From: Carnegiea gigantea
Taxonomy: Eukaryota; Streptophyta; Magnoliopsida; Caryophyllales; Cactaceae
DNA length: 64,000 nt
Assembly (NCBI GenBank): GCA_029747015.1
Contig: JAKOGI010001561.1
Location: 47,501 to 111,500, forward strand
Direction of reading: 5' to 3'
The translations under genes and the position numbers were made by a program. The notes beneath the pieces are model-generated. The model did not search any database and had not been told where the DNA came from. It was given only the letters and a program-made list of their open reading frames with translations. This document shows, piece by piece, positions 1 through 12,333 of the stretch (its first letter is position 1; every line of letters starts with the position of its first letter).

Positions 1-2109
1 ACTTAAGCAATTCTCGAGGCCCCAATTCAAGTAGTTTGTTATACTTTGATTACTCCTCCATATATATATATATATACATATCTATATATCAGTAATTTTT
101 TTCAAGAATTCAATTAGGCAACACAAATCAATAAATAGAAAGGATTTACTTCCAACCACATGAATTGCTCATGGTTTGATTTGGGGCACATATGGCATTC
201 AAATTCAATGGGAACAGGGGTGGAGGATGGTGAATTACCTTGGTGTGAATGGAGGAATTGATAGAGGTGGATGAAGTGTGGGGAATCAGAAGGGTGGTGT
301 TATGGTGGCTGTCGATGGCCAGAGCACGGTTGGGGCCGCTAGGGCTCTGGCGTGATTGGAAAGTCGGAGAAAGGGGAAGGGAAAGGTGCCTAAGGTGGTG
401 TGGGTGGCGCGGCTACCATGACTGGAGGAACGTAGAGGCACGATGGATGAGTCGGCGGCCAGCGAGGCTATGACTGGGGAGGTCGAGCCTTGCACAAGAA
501 AGGAAAAAAAAAAGATAAGAAGCAAGGCTCTTTCCTTCCTTTGTTTTTTTTTTTTTTGGATTTTATGACTTATTTTGTACAAAGCCCACTTGCTATATTA
601 GGTTCCATCTACACCTTTAGTAACCCCCCTTTTAACCTTTTTTTGGGGTTCTACAGTGGCTTGGCCTGGTCACATTAATATAAGTGTATCCAAAATTTTT
701 CTTTCCAAATGGGCCCTAAATTCGCCAAATATTTGGCGTGTCACAATTTGCCAAACCTATTCCTTTCCTTGACTCAGTAAATTCTCGACCTAGCATGGTT
801 AGAGACATATATTTGCAGGAGATTATAAAATTTTGCCTAATTGTCTAAGATTTTGCATACTCTAGGGAAGGTCCTACATTAACGTAATTCATTAATCAAA
901 TATTGCTTTGTTAAAAATGTGGCTCACTACTCCGATTAATCATAACCATGTAAGTAATGCAAGAATTAAAACTAATTAAACACGATTAGGTGACGGGATA
1001 TTGCACTATATCTAGGTTCAACTTTGTTTTCTAATATTGGAAATAGTTTTTCCAAAATTCCAAAACATCTTTCAATTGCGTTGCATAGTGCAGCATATCA
1101 AAGGTTGAATAATTCTTCAAGGATTTAGTGATGGTTCCTTGAGTACTTATTTAAGTGGAAGTATACGCCTTTATAAGGCGTTATTAATGCACTCTTGGTC
1201 ATAAAACAACATCAACTAGGTAGAATTTTCCTATATAATGCAAATAATACTAGTTGTTGTTGTTGTTGTTGTTATTATTATTGTTATTATTATTGTTATT
1301 GTTGTTGTTATTGTTGTCCAAAATCCGTATAGCTGAAAAAGGTGAGTTATTAAAAAAAGGAATTAAAAAATGGTTTAAGGTAGCCATCAACATCATAAAA
1401 AATAAAGATAGCGTAACCTAAAAGTGAATATTAATGGAAGTAGCTGTACCTGTACTCAAATGTAATTAACAACCATTGCATATGCAAAGTTCTATTTGTT
1501 GAATAGCACCCGTTGAGGTGTGAAAAACAAAAGTTTCACATCTCGTTTTTGTTGTTTCCTTAAGCCTTATTTTCTTTTTTTAAAAAAACCTCAAATTCTT
1601 GATCATTTGTAATGAAAATTTCATTTTCAATATCCCAAAGTTAGGGTCTAGTCTTCCTATAGGAAGGATATGTCTCCTCTCCAACGAAAAAATATAGGAG
1701 ACATTACACAGTTTGTGTTCACGAAGTCTGCCCTATCCGACATGGCTATGTCTTCGCCTAAGTCTCCCTTAGATGAAAAAAAACATGATGCTCTCAAAGG
1801 CACCAAGGGTCCTAGGATCGAGGCATAGACTTTTCACACACAATGAGGACTGTTACTAAAAAATGCTCGAAAATTATTCGCAAACTATATTTTTGGTAAA
1901 TAAGTTCCATGATGGCATCAAATAAGTGATTAGACATCATTATAATCGCCAAAAACACTGCAAATTGTCATAGAATATGAGAACGTAACAACACAATACC
2001 TCCAAATACATACCTAAGAAAGTGAAAATCTTCAAAGAGACAAACAAAAATAGTCACATAAGGAAAGCATAGAAAACATATCACACGAAGCAAAGTTGTT
2101 AATGAATCC
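1..2109. other. Unassigned AT-rich sequence
   Basis: No gene is supported here. Positions about 250-480 form a G-rich patch whose base composition resembles the GC-rich core of the LTRs further right, but I could not align it, so an old LTR fragment is only a possibility. A perfect 9 bp inverted repeat (gagccttgc at about 485 and gcaaggctc at about 522) encloses an A-rich loop. The short open frames overlapping 249-678 look like chance products of this composition. Confidence 0.4.
1252..1316. repeat. Compound (GTT)n/(ATT)n microsatellite
   Basis: Uninterrupted mixture of gtt and att trinucleotides. It is a simple sequence repeat with no associated gene. Confidence 0.9.
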
Positions 2110-3352
2110 CTATAAAGGATAAGAAGCAGCAGCATCATCATCATCATCTAACTCCCTATGCTCTACACAATCATTGTCGCCTCCAATGTCTTCTTCCTTT
2201 GCCTTTTCCTCTTCCTCCTCATATTTCTTTTCCTCCTCATCTACACCAATCAATAAAATCCAAGCTCGAAAAGATTCAGAACCAAAAGCACGAGCGGGAG
2301 CTTTTCTTCTGTCCCTTGGTGAAGATCTGGTGGTAACAATTCCCTGTAATCTTCTATATCTAGTGCTATACTAAGACTCATTTGCCTCACAAGCTTGAGC
2401 AAAACCTACTTAAGTCAAAGTATCCCCCTCAAAGATAGGACATCATCATCCACATTCTTCCAAGTGACTACACATTCCTTTCATCAATTTCTTGTAATAG
2501 AATGGGGTCTTTGGAGCTATTCTTTTAGCATTGGTGCTTCAATGCCTATTTAATTAGACACAAACTAAATCATTCAATCCGGATTGTGCTAATCTATTTG
2601 TCTTCTTGTTGTAAAGTTGTTAACAAAGTGAGTCGGCTTGATCATTCACTGATAAGGTAAAAATTATGTAATGACAAATTTTAGAAGTTGTAAAATGTAA
2701 CTTACATGTTGGAACACACCTCAATTTCTCACATCCTATTGCACTATAGGTGAGGTTAGGAATCCTTATGACAAACTTTTTTCAAGCTAGGTGCCAGGGA
2801 TGTAGATTTTAGAATAAGTACTTCACTTAAAAAAGAGAGAATAAAACTAAAAATGTGACAATAAATATTCTTACTGAGAGGTAGTGACTTCCTTTGGCCT
2901 TATTGTCATGTTGATTCTAAAGAGATCATGAGCAGTTTGGTATAAATTTAATTATGGAAGAGTCATGTATTGTATCCCAAATCGAGAACTATCCCTACTT
3001 TGCAATCATAGGAACCCTTTATTGATTCACTACTATTAACACTTACATTTGATAATAGATTTATGCGTGTAAAAAATGTCATGTTGTATGTAGAGGATGA
3101 TGAAGTTTGCATTCCCTTCTTATATCAATATACTCGAATTGTCTTGTAGCTCTCCTACTTTGTTGAAAGCCATTGACAACAGCATCCTTAGCTCAATCCA
3201 TCGCCGCATAAATATACCCCATTAGCAGGTTTTTTTTTTTTTTAAAAAAAAATCTCCATTAACCTTGTGAAGAACATTAACAAGAGGCTTGTCAATGCAA
3301 GAGCACAAAGAATATTCTTCTAGTAACTTTCCACAAGATAGAGGATGTTATT
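2110..3352 (-). pseudogene. hAT-family transposase, C-terminal half (decayed)
   Basis: Reading the minus strand across frames gives a recognisable C-terminal half of a plant hAT transposase (DUF659 plus hAT dimerisation region). The patches in order are KPLVNVLHKVNGD followed by MGYIYAAMD near 3210, a KLHHPLH patch near 3100, SAIGCEK near 2740 (the hAT dimerisation motif normally reads SxSGCER), NKKTNRLAQSGLNDLV near 2590, and FEGDTLT near 2440. The last open stretch (about 2375-2110) ends in an acidic E/D-rich tail and a TAG stop. Many stops and frameshifts separate the patches, so it is a fossil. A hAT transposase cuts and pastes its element by binding short terminal inverted repeats; I found no such ends. 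The upstream part is absent: the coding similarity stops where EPRV-A begins at 3353, consistent with viral DNA having inserted into or joined to this gene. Confidence 0.72.
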
Positions 3353-4284
3353 GAATAATTTACTTTTTGGTACACTGAGGTTTGATATAATGATTTTCGA
3401 AACCCACTTTTTTAGATAAATATTTCTCAGACTATGCGGGTTTGCGTAATTAATTTTTGGAGGATAAATATTTCTATTTCTAACCTTCAACTTTCTAAAA
3501 TTGTGAATTAGACCCTAATGTCTAAATATGAGAATCTAAATATGAGTATTTTTACTGTTTTTTCTTCTTATAATGACTTTACTGATATTAGTTATCACAA
3601 TCTACTACTTATATCTTAAATATTATATTTTTGTGATTAGCGATCCACTATGCTTAGCAAAATAATTAAAACTTAATTAGAGAGTTTTGACTGTTACCTG
3701 AACTTAGTCGGCACTGGACTCTGGCATTCCTCTAGCTTTCGGTTTATAGAGATTGCTAATCTCAACCCCACCTTCCTTAGATCAGGCACAACACAGATCG
3801 GTTTCGTTTCCTATCTCGGACCGTAGTCACTAATCAAGTTTTTAATCTTTTTCAAGGATAGTGGATCTTTAATCAAGAAATTATAATATTTAAGATATAA
3901 GGTTCAATTGAATAACATTCCCTACTATGAAACTTCTTTAATTGAAAGCTTAAAGGTGGATATATTATAATGGAAAGCTTTGAAGAAGGACTTAAGCTAA
4001 GATCCTTAGAGATGCTTGTTCACAGAGAAATGGAGGATCCCGACTTCTCTTGTGCTCAAGAATGCTCAAATGACCGTGTCCCTTCTTAGCACTCGACTTT
4101 CCTTTTCTATGAAGGATTGGGGGTACATAGGATGCCCTAATGGCTACAATACATGCTGATTTTTTACATGGCTACAGTACACGTTGACGGCTATAGTACA
4201 CTACTTTATTTTACAAATAAGACACATGTCAAGATAGTACAATAATGGAGCAGCTACTTTTCAGAACTTTTAATGATGACAAGA
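3353..4284 (-). promoter_or_regulatory. EPRV-A intergenic/promoter and 5' leader segment
   Basis: This is non-coding and collinear with 29707-30590 in copy C and 23081-23930 in copy D. The position matching the copy C TATA box (about 4101-4110, plus strand ccttttctat) is mutated from ccttttata, so the TATA is degraded here. Confidence 0.65.
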
Positions 4285-5140
4285 CTAGTCATCGTTATTG
4301 AGATTCTGCATGCCTTCATCTCCAATTATATTTTTTAAACCATCATTATCTGGATATTCATCAAAATCTTCATCTAATTGAAGATGCTCTAAATCCCATT
4401 TCTCAAATAACTCAAGAAGATATTTCTTTCCTTTTTCAGATAAGAACTTTCCAGCTCCCACATTAAATAGATAATCAAAGATATCTTCTAAGACTGCTCC
4501 TTCCACTTTCATGTATTCTTTAAACTCATTATCATAGGCGAAAGTAGTATTTCCACAATACATTAACATTTTTCCTTGTTCAATTAATACCAACATTGAT
4601 GATAAATGTTAAAAAATCTAATGGCTCTTGCTAATACAGGATCAGTAACTAGATGCACTGGTTATTCAGAAACCCATTCTTGTCGTTGGTCATTGAGATT
4701 GTCGTAATCAACGATCTGAATAAGATAATGGGTTGGCTTAACTTTCCCATTTTCGTATTCGATTAATGCGCTATATACTTATAAATTTAGGCATCTGTGA
4801 ACTGGGACTTTTGCTTGGCCATCAGGAGATGTAAGAGTCCAATGGATCCTTTTGAACATGCATTGCTGAGATTTTGTTAGTTTTGAGAAAAATGGAAACT
4901 TTGGATTTGGGATTTCTATGAAGTAAAGTACAATCCCGTATTTCCCGGCTTTAAAGACAGGGTCATTTGGAGATAATGAATTTATTGAAAAGCTAACACC
5001 ACCAACTCCAGATTTATCAGGAAAATAGATCGTTGTACCCCAATACTCCCAAATATCATAGGAATAATGATGATAAAAGTCAATGTAGGCTACATACCAC
5101 TCATTGAACTATTTTTCTCAAACATGAGAACATATTTTTT
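4285..5140 (-). pseudogene. EPRV-A unassigned C-terminal region after RNase H
   Basis: This lies downstream of RNase H in viral direction. The last 103 codons (4596-4285) are open and acidic, with the patches FDYLFNVGAGKFLSEKGKK and YPDNDGL, and match 30893-30615 of copy C patch for patch. Further up there are YSYDIWEYWGTTIYFPDKSG-like and TSPDG patches also shared with copy C. I do not recognise a family. By genome position a translational transactivator-like protein is possible, but nothing seen proves that. Stops and frameshifts separate the pieces. Confidence 0.6.
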
Positions 5141-5142
5141 TC

Positions 5143-6800
5143 TTAGATATCATAAGAACACTGGAGGTAATTAACTTGTAACTCTAGAAGGAAAAATCTT
5201 TGGGTTATTAGGTAGGCAGTAAATAGTAGACTAAAACATGATCTACTTTTTGTATGGAATTCTAAGTTATCAATAAGGACTTCACTGGAAGGCGTAATCC
5301 GTTCAAGTAGGAATGGTATTTCATTAAGGATTTCCTCCTTTTCTGGTAAGAGGTCAGCTTTGATGATCACCATTATCGAGTTCTTGAGTTAGACTCTCTG
5401 CCGGAGAGTTCTTCGATCCTTATATATGTTCAGTAGAGAAGGAAAATTGGTTAAGTCATAATTTCTAACACAGGAATCGCCCTTATGCTTGCATATTTGA
5501 TAAATTCTTTTTCATAAAACCAAGCATTCATTTACAATAAGTTTGAATAAGGAAAGGTTTGGGACTAAAAAGATTAAGAACTTTTCAGTTCCCCTTGTGA
5601 CTGCAAGTATTTCTTTTTTCATCATGGGATAGTTGCATTTTACCTTATTAAAGCTTCCACTGCAATCTCTGCAGAGTTTTTCTCATTCTTTGATTTTGAG
5701 TACTGCACTCTAATGCTCATTGCTGGCATCTGTCTCAAGAACTAAATTATCTCCTTCATTAGGCAAATTAAGAACAGGAAGAGTTTTAGACATTTTTTTG
5801 AAATTCTAAACAATCTTTGTATCATTGGTGGTCCAGGTCCAACTTACTTCTATCTTGAGTTTCTACTGCAATGACTTTCTTAGTTTAACTAAATCTTTAA
5901 TGAAATCTGAAATATAGGTTAGGCATCTAAGGAACCTTTCTAGTTGCTTCCTATCTTTGATTTTTACAGGAAAATTTTCTATTTTTTTAAAAATATGTTT
6001 TGGTAGGATGATTTATCCAGCTTTTATCTCTTAGCTTAAAAACTCAATTTCTTATTCAGTATAAATGAATTTGTTTATACCAAGTATGATACCATGATCA
6101 ATGCATCTCTGAGTGACTGCTAAGACATCATCTTTGTGCTGTTATGTGGTTTTAGAAAAGACAAGGATATCGTCAATATAAACTAAACAACAATGATGTT
6201 ATCTATTCTTCTTTGAAATATTTGAGGTGTATTTTTAAGACCAAATAGCATTACTATCAGTTCATAATGTCCTTATGGTGCACTAAATGCAGTTAAAGGA
6301 ATACTTTCCTCATCCATTTTAATATGCCAATAACCACTTTTGCAATCCATTTTTGAGAACCAAGAGGTTCCTTGAATTCTATTAAAAAGGACATTTTTTG
6401 TTAGGAATATAATACGCATTGAAGGCAGTATTATCATTAAGCAATTTATAATTGATTACCATTCTTGCTTTCCACTTTTTTCTTCTGCATGGTTTCTTAC
6501 CATGAAAGCGGGACTAGAATGAGAACTCTTGCTATTCCTGATTAATCCTTTATTCAGAATTTCTTTAATTTGTTTATCAAATTCTTAATATCCTGGCGGG
6601 TATACACTATTTGTTTAACTCGGATAATAGTGTTGTGATTTAATAAAGTGATTTTAGCAAATATTTTATCTTTATCTCAACATTTTAGAGGATTATCAGA
6701 GTAGAGTTCTTTAAACAATTTTTCTTGTTGTTCAATAATCTGCTCTTTAATGGATAACTCAAGCAATGAGATTGTTAGTACTACCTCTTGCTGTGCAGGC
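5143..6800 (-). pseudogene. EPRV-A reverse transcriptase and RNase H (broken)
   Basis: Minus-strand remnants of the caulimovirid replicase, which copies pregenomic RNA into DNA. The RT active-site patch YIDDILVFSKT is readable (YIDD at 6180-6169), and sequence matching MVINYK and the QGHYE patch of copy C lies upstream. The end of RNase H with the beginning of the next region (5373-5143) matches 31715-31500 in copy C. Many in-frame stops rule out function. The frame continues from the protease at 7186-6863. Confidence 0.8.
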
Positions 6801-6862
6801 ATTACCTTCTCACCATGCTAGCTGCGTATAAATTCAATTCTCTAATAAGTGTAAGCCTTACT

Positions 6863-7186
6863 TTATTTTTCAATAGGAACTGAGTGACCATTATTTGTAA
6901 ATATTATTTGAGTTGTGGTTTGGGTGCATGGAGAATATAATGTTTGAAAATTATTTCCAATAATCATATTATGAGAAGGTTGGTCAGTAGCCCATAGAAC
7001 TGGTATAAAGCATTGAACTCTTCCTAATTCTATAGATAAACCTTCTATTGCTTCATTGTGACTCTTAATGCTATTATCTGTTATCCTCACTTGTAAATGA
7101 TTTTTAGCTTTTTTCCACATAAACTCTGAAAATAATGATCTTTTCCCAAAGCATACAGAACAACCACTATCTATGTAGGCACACAA
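6863..7186 (-). pseudogene. EPRV-A retroviral-type aspartic protease fragment
   Basis: A 107-codon open piece containing YIDSGCSVCFGK, the D-S-G active-site triplet of caulimovirid aspartic proteases that process the viral polyprotein. It is followed by FMWKKAKNHLQVRI, as in copies B (37412-37110) and C (33673-33266). The N-terminal part is lost at the 7235 boundary. Confidence 0.8.
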
Positions 7187-7235
7187 CTTATACTTATTAT
7201 ATCCTTCTAAACATATCTTTATTGGGAAATGTTCA

Positions 7236-9462
7236 ATAACACATCAGATTTATCATTTTCGCTATCTATGAGTCGCCAACTTTCGTTCTCATATTAAGTA
7301 ACATGCAAAAGTAACATATATTATACTAAGTTATATTTTGATTTTTCGTTTGTTTCTGCCTACTTATCATTAACGACGTATTGTTAAATGCATGTAATGA
7401 TTTTTTACATACTTATCATTTAGTGAAAACATATACGATAATATTTTTGTATTGATTTATGCTTACCTACAGAGAGACATTTCAATTGTGGACTTCTGGT
7501 ATATTTCATCTTCCTGCAGTTGCCTGAACAATATTGGAGGAATTTATTTATTATTATTGTTTTAATCTCCGATTATATTTAATTCTAAGAATCGTAATAT
7601 GTCATGGTATTTGCATAATTAGAACTAACATTTTGTAGGAATTTACTACCAGTAAAAGATGTATAGTGCCAATTTGTTTTTTTTTTGGTTGATAATTTGT
7701 AGTAGTGAAGTCATTTTGAGTGCATACATATAACCGTTGGTAGGTTGTTAGACACTTCTTGGTAGACAATGTTTCTTGTGTATCCTTGTTGGTGTTCATT
7801 ATTATGTTTAATGATAAACTTTAAATCCTTTGGTCAAATCACCAATGATGCTGCAATTCAATTGTCCATGACTTAATACTGATTTTAGAAGGTAAACTCC
7901 TAAATATTTTTATGATTGTCCTTGACTTTTATTTGTAGTCATTATATAGAAAACATGAATAGAAAATTGCCTTTTTTTTTAAATATAAATGGTCACTTTG
8001 TCTAAAATGAGTGCAAAATAATTCTAGCGATTGTAACTTTCAACTTGACATTGATTGCAAAAAGAATACGATTCTTCTATTTTAGTCAATCAACATTTGT
8101 TATGACTCATTTATGTATTCTTCCACAACTAAGAATTATATGGGGACACAAATTTTCTTTTTCATCACATACTTAAATGAGATACTACAAAATTAAGTCC
8201 TTATTTATAGGAATTGCAAATTAAGATAAACTCAAAGTAAAATGAGCAGCTGTCGGGATAATGAGGTAATTAATTTCAAAAATAATATATAATATAATAA
8301 TTAAAGGTGAGCATTAAAATAAAATAATAAGGTATCTAGCAAAGGTTGTATAATATTAAAGATGGACATTCAAATAAAATAATAAGGTAATTTACCAATA
8401 AGAATAAATTAGTAAAAGATTATTTAGCATATGTGAGACCAAATGTCAAATTCGTAAGGTCGTGCATGCCATTTAAAATTAATAATCATCACAAAAGGAG
8501 CGTTTTTTTCTCTAGAGATTCCTATTAGTTTAATTATATCCATTATGCATGCACTTACTTCATATGTCTATTGAAGATTATTTCAATAATTTAACAACAC
8601 CTTTAATATTATTTAATAGTGATCATGGTTCTTCCGACTATTCAACCCATGATTTGAATAAAAAGAAATTTGATTAATTATTCTCATGATCAAGAAAGCA
8701 TTGAAAAATTGTTGACAATAGTAACAAAAAGACATATAAGTCTTTGACCAAAATCTTATCTCTTTAGTGTATAATTATTTATAATAAAACTAATAAAGAA
8801 AAATAAAAAATTTTCAAAAAGAAGAAAGGGAGATTAGTAGCAGATGAAGAAATTTTACTGTAATTTGAATTTAGAAAAACTTTTAACATTCTTTTTGGGG
8901 GGGAGGAGGGAGGGGAGTACTACTAATTTAAGAACAATCATGATATATTGCGGGGATGTAGACAAACTGCTCTTGTGTATTAATTTACCTATTAAATTTT
9001 AATTTAAATTTGCTAAACGAACTAATTGTACTATGTGATTTTTGAGTGTAAATTATAATTTCAAGTGAAATATAAATTGAATAAATCACTGAAACATTTT
9101 TATTTTTTTAAATATCATGAACGTTAGTTACAAATGTGAAAAGAAACTAAACATTGTACCAACTTAAAGTAGTCATAACACACTTAAATTTAAAACTAAT
9201 ATATTTAGATTTAAATGTCCAATGTATACTTACCTCAAAACAATGTCTAACACACATAAATTTTTTTTTTCTTGGGTAACATCTAAATCATTTCTTTGCT
9301 TTACATTTAAGTTTTTAAAGATAAAATTTAATTACTAATTAGTCATAACATGTGAGAAAAGTTAACATTAAATTGAATTAAAATTGTATTGATAACCTAC
9401 ATCCATCTTAATTACATAATAGAAGATTTTTATGTTGCTATCCTACATAGCATTCTTATCCC
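7236..9462. other. Unassigned AT-rich sequence
   Basis: No gene or element is recognised. A short imperfect tandem repeat (about 8296-8334 and 8350-8390, both ending in aaaataataaggta) and homopolymer runs are the only structure seen. Confidence 0.5.
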
Positions 9463-10520
9463 AAGTGGCATCCTAAATGGCATCCTATGTGACATCCCAC
9501 GTGTCGCTCATACATGAGTTCAATCCAACTTTTAATATATACTAGGGTTATACCCTTGTGATGCAAGGATATAATTCAAACTTTTTTAAATATATTCATA
9601 ACATAATAGATAGTTTCTTTTCGAACAGTAAAAATAAATCGATATGTCAGTTTAATTATCAAAAGTTGAACACTTTGCTAGATTCTTTTTTTTTTTTGGG
9701 TTGTTGTAACAATATCTTTTTCATTCTTAATTTGAACTCATTTTTTTGTTTTATTTGCTCAGTTTTTCATTGTTAAACGATTATATTTTTGGAGAATAAA
9801 TTTTATTACTAAATAGTAACAACTATATGACATTGGGTCACTTTAAAATAAAGAATTGATATTGCATTATAAAATAATTATTTTTTTGAGTTATCATTAT
9901 TTCTTTTTCTTTTTGCATTAAATTATTTTAAATTCCTTTTATATATATCATAATTATTTATTTACTACTACTTGAAAATTATCTAATATATGAAATGTCT
10001 TTTCTTTTGTAGGCAAGTTTTAGTAGATAAAATGGATCAACTTTTTTCCTTATAATTGTTGTTTTAAATTCAATTAAATATAAGTAAGTAATAAAAATGT
10101 ATCAATTTTAATAGTAGTAATAATTTTATAACAACATAATTATTTTTTTTTTTGAGTTATTATGGTTTCTTTTATTCTTTTCCTTTTAAATAACTTAAAA
10201 TTCCTTTTGTTTTCATAATATAATTGTTTATTTACTATTGTCTTGTCAAAATTCTCTAATATCTGTAACATCTATTTTTATGGGCAAACTTTAGGACCAC
10301 CTTTTTACTTTATTAATGCAATGAATATCTTATTATAGTATATTAATAAATATATAAGATATGCAAAAAGTCATTTTTTAAACTAAATATAGCATTGCAT
10401 TAATTAAATCATAAATGGATATTTATGTAGCTAATTAATTCTACATGGCATTACATTTGGCATCCTAAGTGGCATGACACATGACACTCATACATTGATT
10501 TCATCCAACTTTTAATATAT
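9463..10520 (-). mobile_element. Possible Helitron-like end with flanking direct repeats
   Basis: Read on the minus strand, CCTTGcatcaCAAGG forms a short hairpin that is followed 8 nt later by CTAG and then T (9545-9542). This is the layout of a Helitron 3' terminus. About 80-100 bp of direct repeat (ggcatcct-rich, ending ccaacttttaatatata) occurs at 9463-9540 and again at about 10437-10520. Between them a segment of about 140-150 bp is duplicated (about 9881-10020 and 10138-10290). No Rep/helicase coding and no convincing 5' TC end were found. The assignment is tentative. Confidence 0.35.
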
Positions 10521-11029
10521 ATATATATGATATGATATATGATATGCAAGCGAGTTATCAACTTAAAGTTTAACTTTTCTCTCAATTCTGGTTAGTAAAG
10601 CTATTTGTTCAGCTATTTTTCTCATTCATACAACTATACAAGTACCCAAATTTGTTGCTTTCCAGCTAGTTAAATGATTTGAGATATTAGAGATGTGTTC
10701 GTTTTGCAATGGTTCATTTTATTTAATCTAGCTAATTACTATTTTTTTTGCCGACGTAGTTCGTAAGATTAATCCAGATCTTTTTGTTTGGATAATTTTA
10801 TCTCTGTCTTTGTGAATTGACCTTAAATGCTAGTGTGCTTTAATGTCAGCCAAACGCTTGGAATGCTTTGTTTTGTAAAAAATTACAGTAAGACACCTTC
10901 CATTGTGCGAAAATCATAAGACCATGTTATTAGAATATATTTAAAAGAATTAATAGTATTTGGAAACTACTTTAAGGGGATAGTTTAATATTTTTATTTC
11001 ATCGATCACCCTGAACTTTCATATCTACA

Positions 11030-11255
11030 TGTTTTACCCCAATACTTAAAAATTGCCTATTTTACGCCAATACTTAAAAACTTATATTTTACGCCAATAC
11101 TTAAAAACTTACTTTTGAAAATTTTATTTTTCTATATATGATATTGTGCATACAAGTACTACTCGAAACCCTCTTTCAACTAATATCAGAGCCACGTGAC
11201 CAAGAAAAATTGAGATAATTAAGTTAATTAATAGCTAATTAAGTTAATTAACTGT
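11030..11255 (+). mobile_element. EPRV-F leader fragment (left half)
   Basis: Plus-strand pararetroviral leader. The segment gtactactcgaaaccctctttcaac followed by taatatcagagcca is the same as the minus-strand leader and primer-binding site of copies B and C. A threefold local repeat (caatacttaaaaa..) lies at about 11041-11115. The viral sequence stops at 11255 and resumes at 22768, the two halves being separated by the chromovirus. The left boundary is approximate. Confidence 0.75.
11181..11194 (+). promoter_or_regulatory. EPRV-F primer-binding site (degenerate)
   Basis: taatatcagagcca, a mutated form of the initiator Met-tRNA complement tggtatcagagcca that starts minus-strand DNA synthesis in caulimovirids. 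Confidence 0.65.
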
Positions 11256-12293
11256 TGTAATGCCCCCAATTTGAACGTCAGTTACTCTAACTAATCACTT
11301 ATTTACTAGTGATTCGCAGCGGAAGTCTTTTGATTGGAGGCATTACTGCCGTCCTATAACGGAATAGGGCTATCTGAAATTGCCTACAACACTGTGAATA
11401 CTTGACCAGCTAACGTTCAGCAGGATTGCAACTCTCGCCCATTTCTTGTTACGTGCTGGCTCACCAGGAGGGGAACTATTAACCGATCCCTTACCTAAAA
11501 CAAAAACACAAAAACATTCGAAATATGAGTCGAAACTCAGCACATACATCCATATACAGTAAAATAGACTTGGAGTTTAAATAGTTGGGCACCCGCATTT
11601 CAAAACATTTTATTTTACAAACAGGAGAGAGAGAATGTAAGAGTAAAGTTGATTTGCCGGTTATTATCCGGAAGTGGACCCCTATTGACGTCTGCGGCGA
11701 TCTTGAGATAGGTGCACACTTCCCAGGCCGATCGGAGAGCCTGAGTTGCAGCTACGCGGGTAAATTGAAGGGCACAAGCCCTCATGATTAATAATTGATG
11801 GGGCCACTTACTTATATGACAAAACATTGCATAAAATGATTCATTATATGAATATCATATTGATTTTGTATAACTTGAGAAACATGTGAGTTTTCGAAGA
11901 GTACAGACAATGTACGTACCTGATCTTTGAGAATCTTTCTCCGTTTAATTGAAAATCGTTTACTGGCAGCTTGAAGCGACAGATATGGCCTCACCTCTGC
12001 TCCAAATATGTAATTTTCTTGATTAATACAAGATTTAAGTAATTTTATCAAATTTATTAACTTAATGAATATTTTGAATTCTTTCGATTTCTCATTTTAT
12101 TATTAACGTAGCAATTATTATTAACTTAATTTGGTTCCATTTTATTTTGGTTTTTGTTCCTCTTCCTCCCACTATTAATGATATTTTAATGCGTATAATA
12201 ATGACATGCTAGTATGATTTACCTTGAGTTCATTATTAATGACGTCATTGATCATTATTATTGTTATCCTTGTCATTATCGTTGGTACCATTG

Positions 12294-12333
<40 letters not shown>

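Larger units (their letters stand above)
3353..7235 (-). mobile_element. Endogenous pararetrovirus copy A (5'-truncated)
   Basis: Caulimovirid-derived segment on the minus strand. In viral order it holds part of the aspartic protease, RT, RNase H, the unassigned C-terminal region and the promoter/leader, so everything from the leader through the movement protein is missing. Its viral 3' end reads GAATAATTTACTTTTTGG on the plus strand and falls at the same viral position as the end of copy C at 29707. The truncated side at about 7235 meets AT-rich DNA with no viral similarity. All frames are disrupted. Confidence 0.85.
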
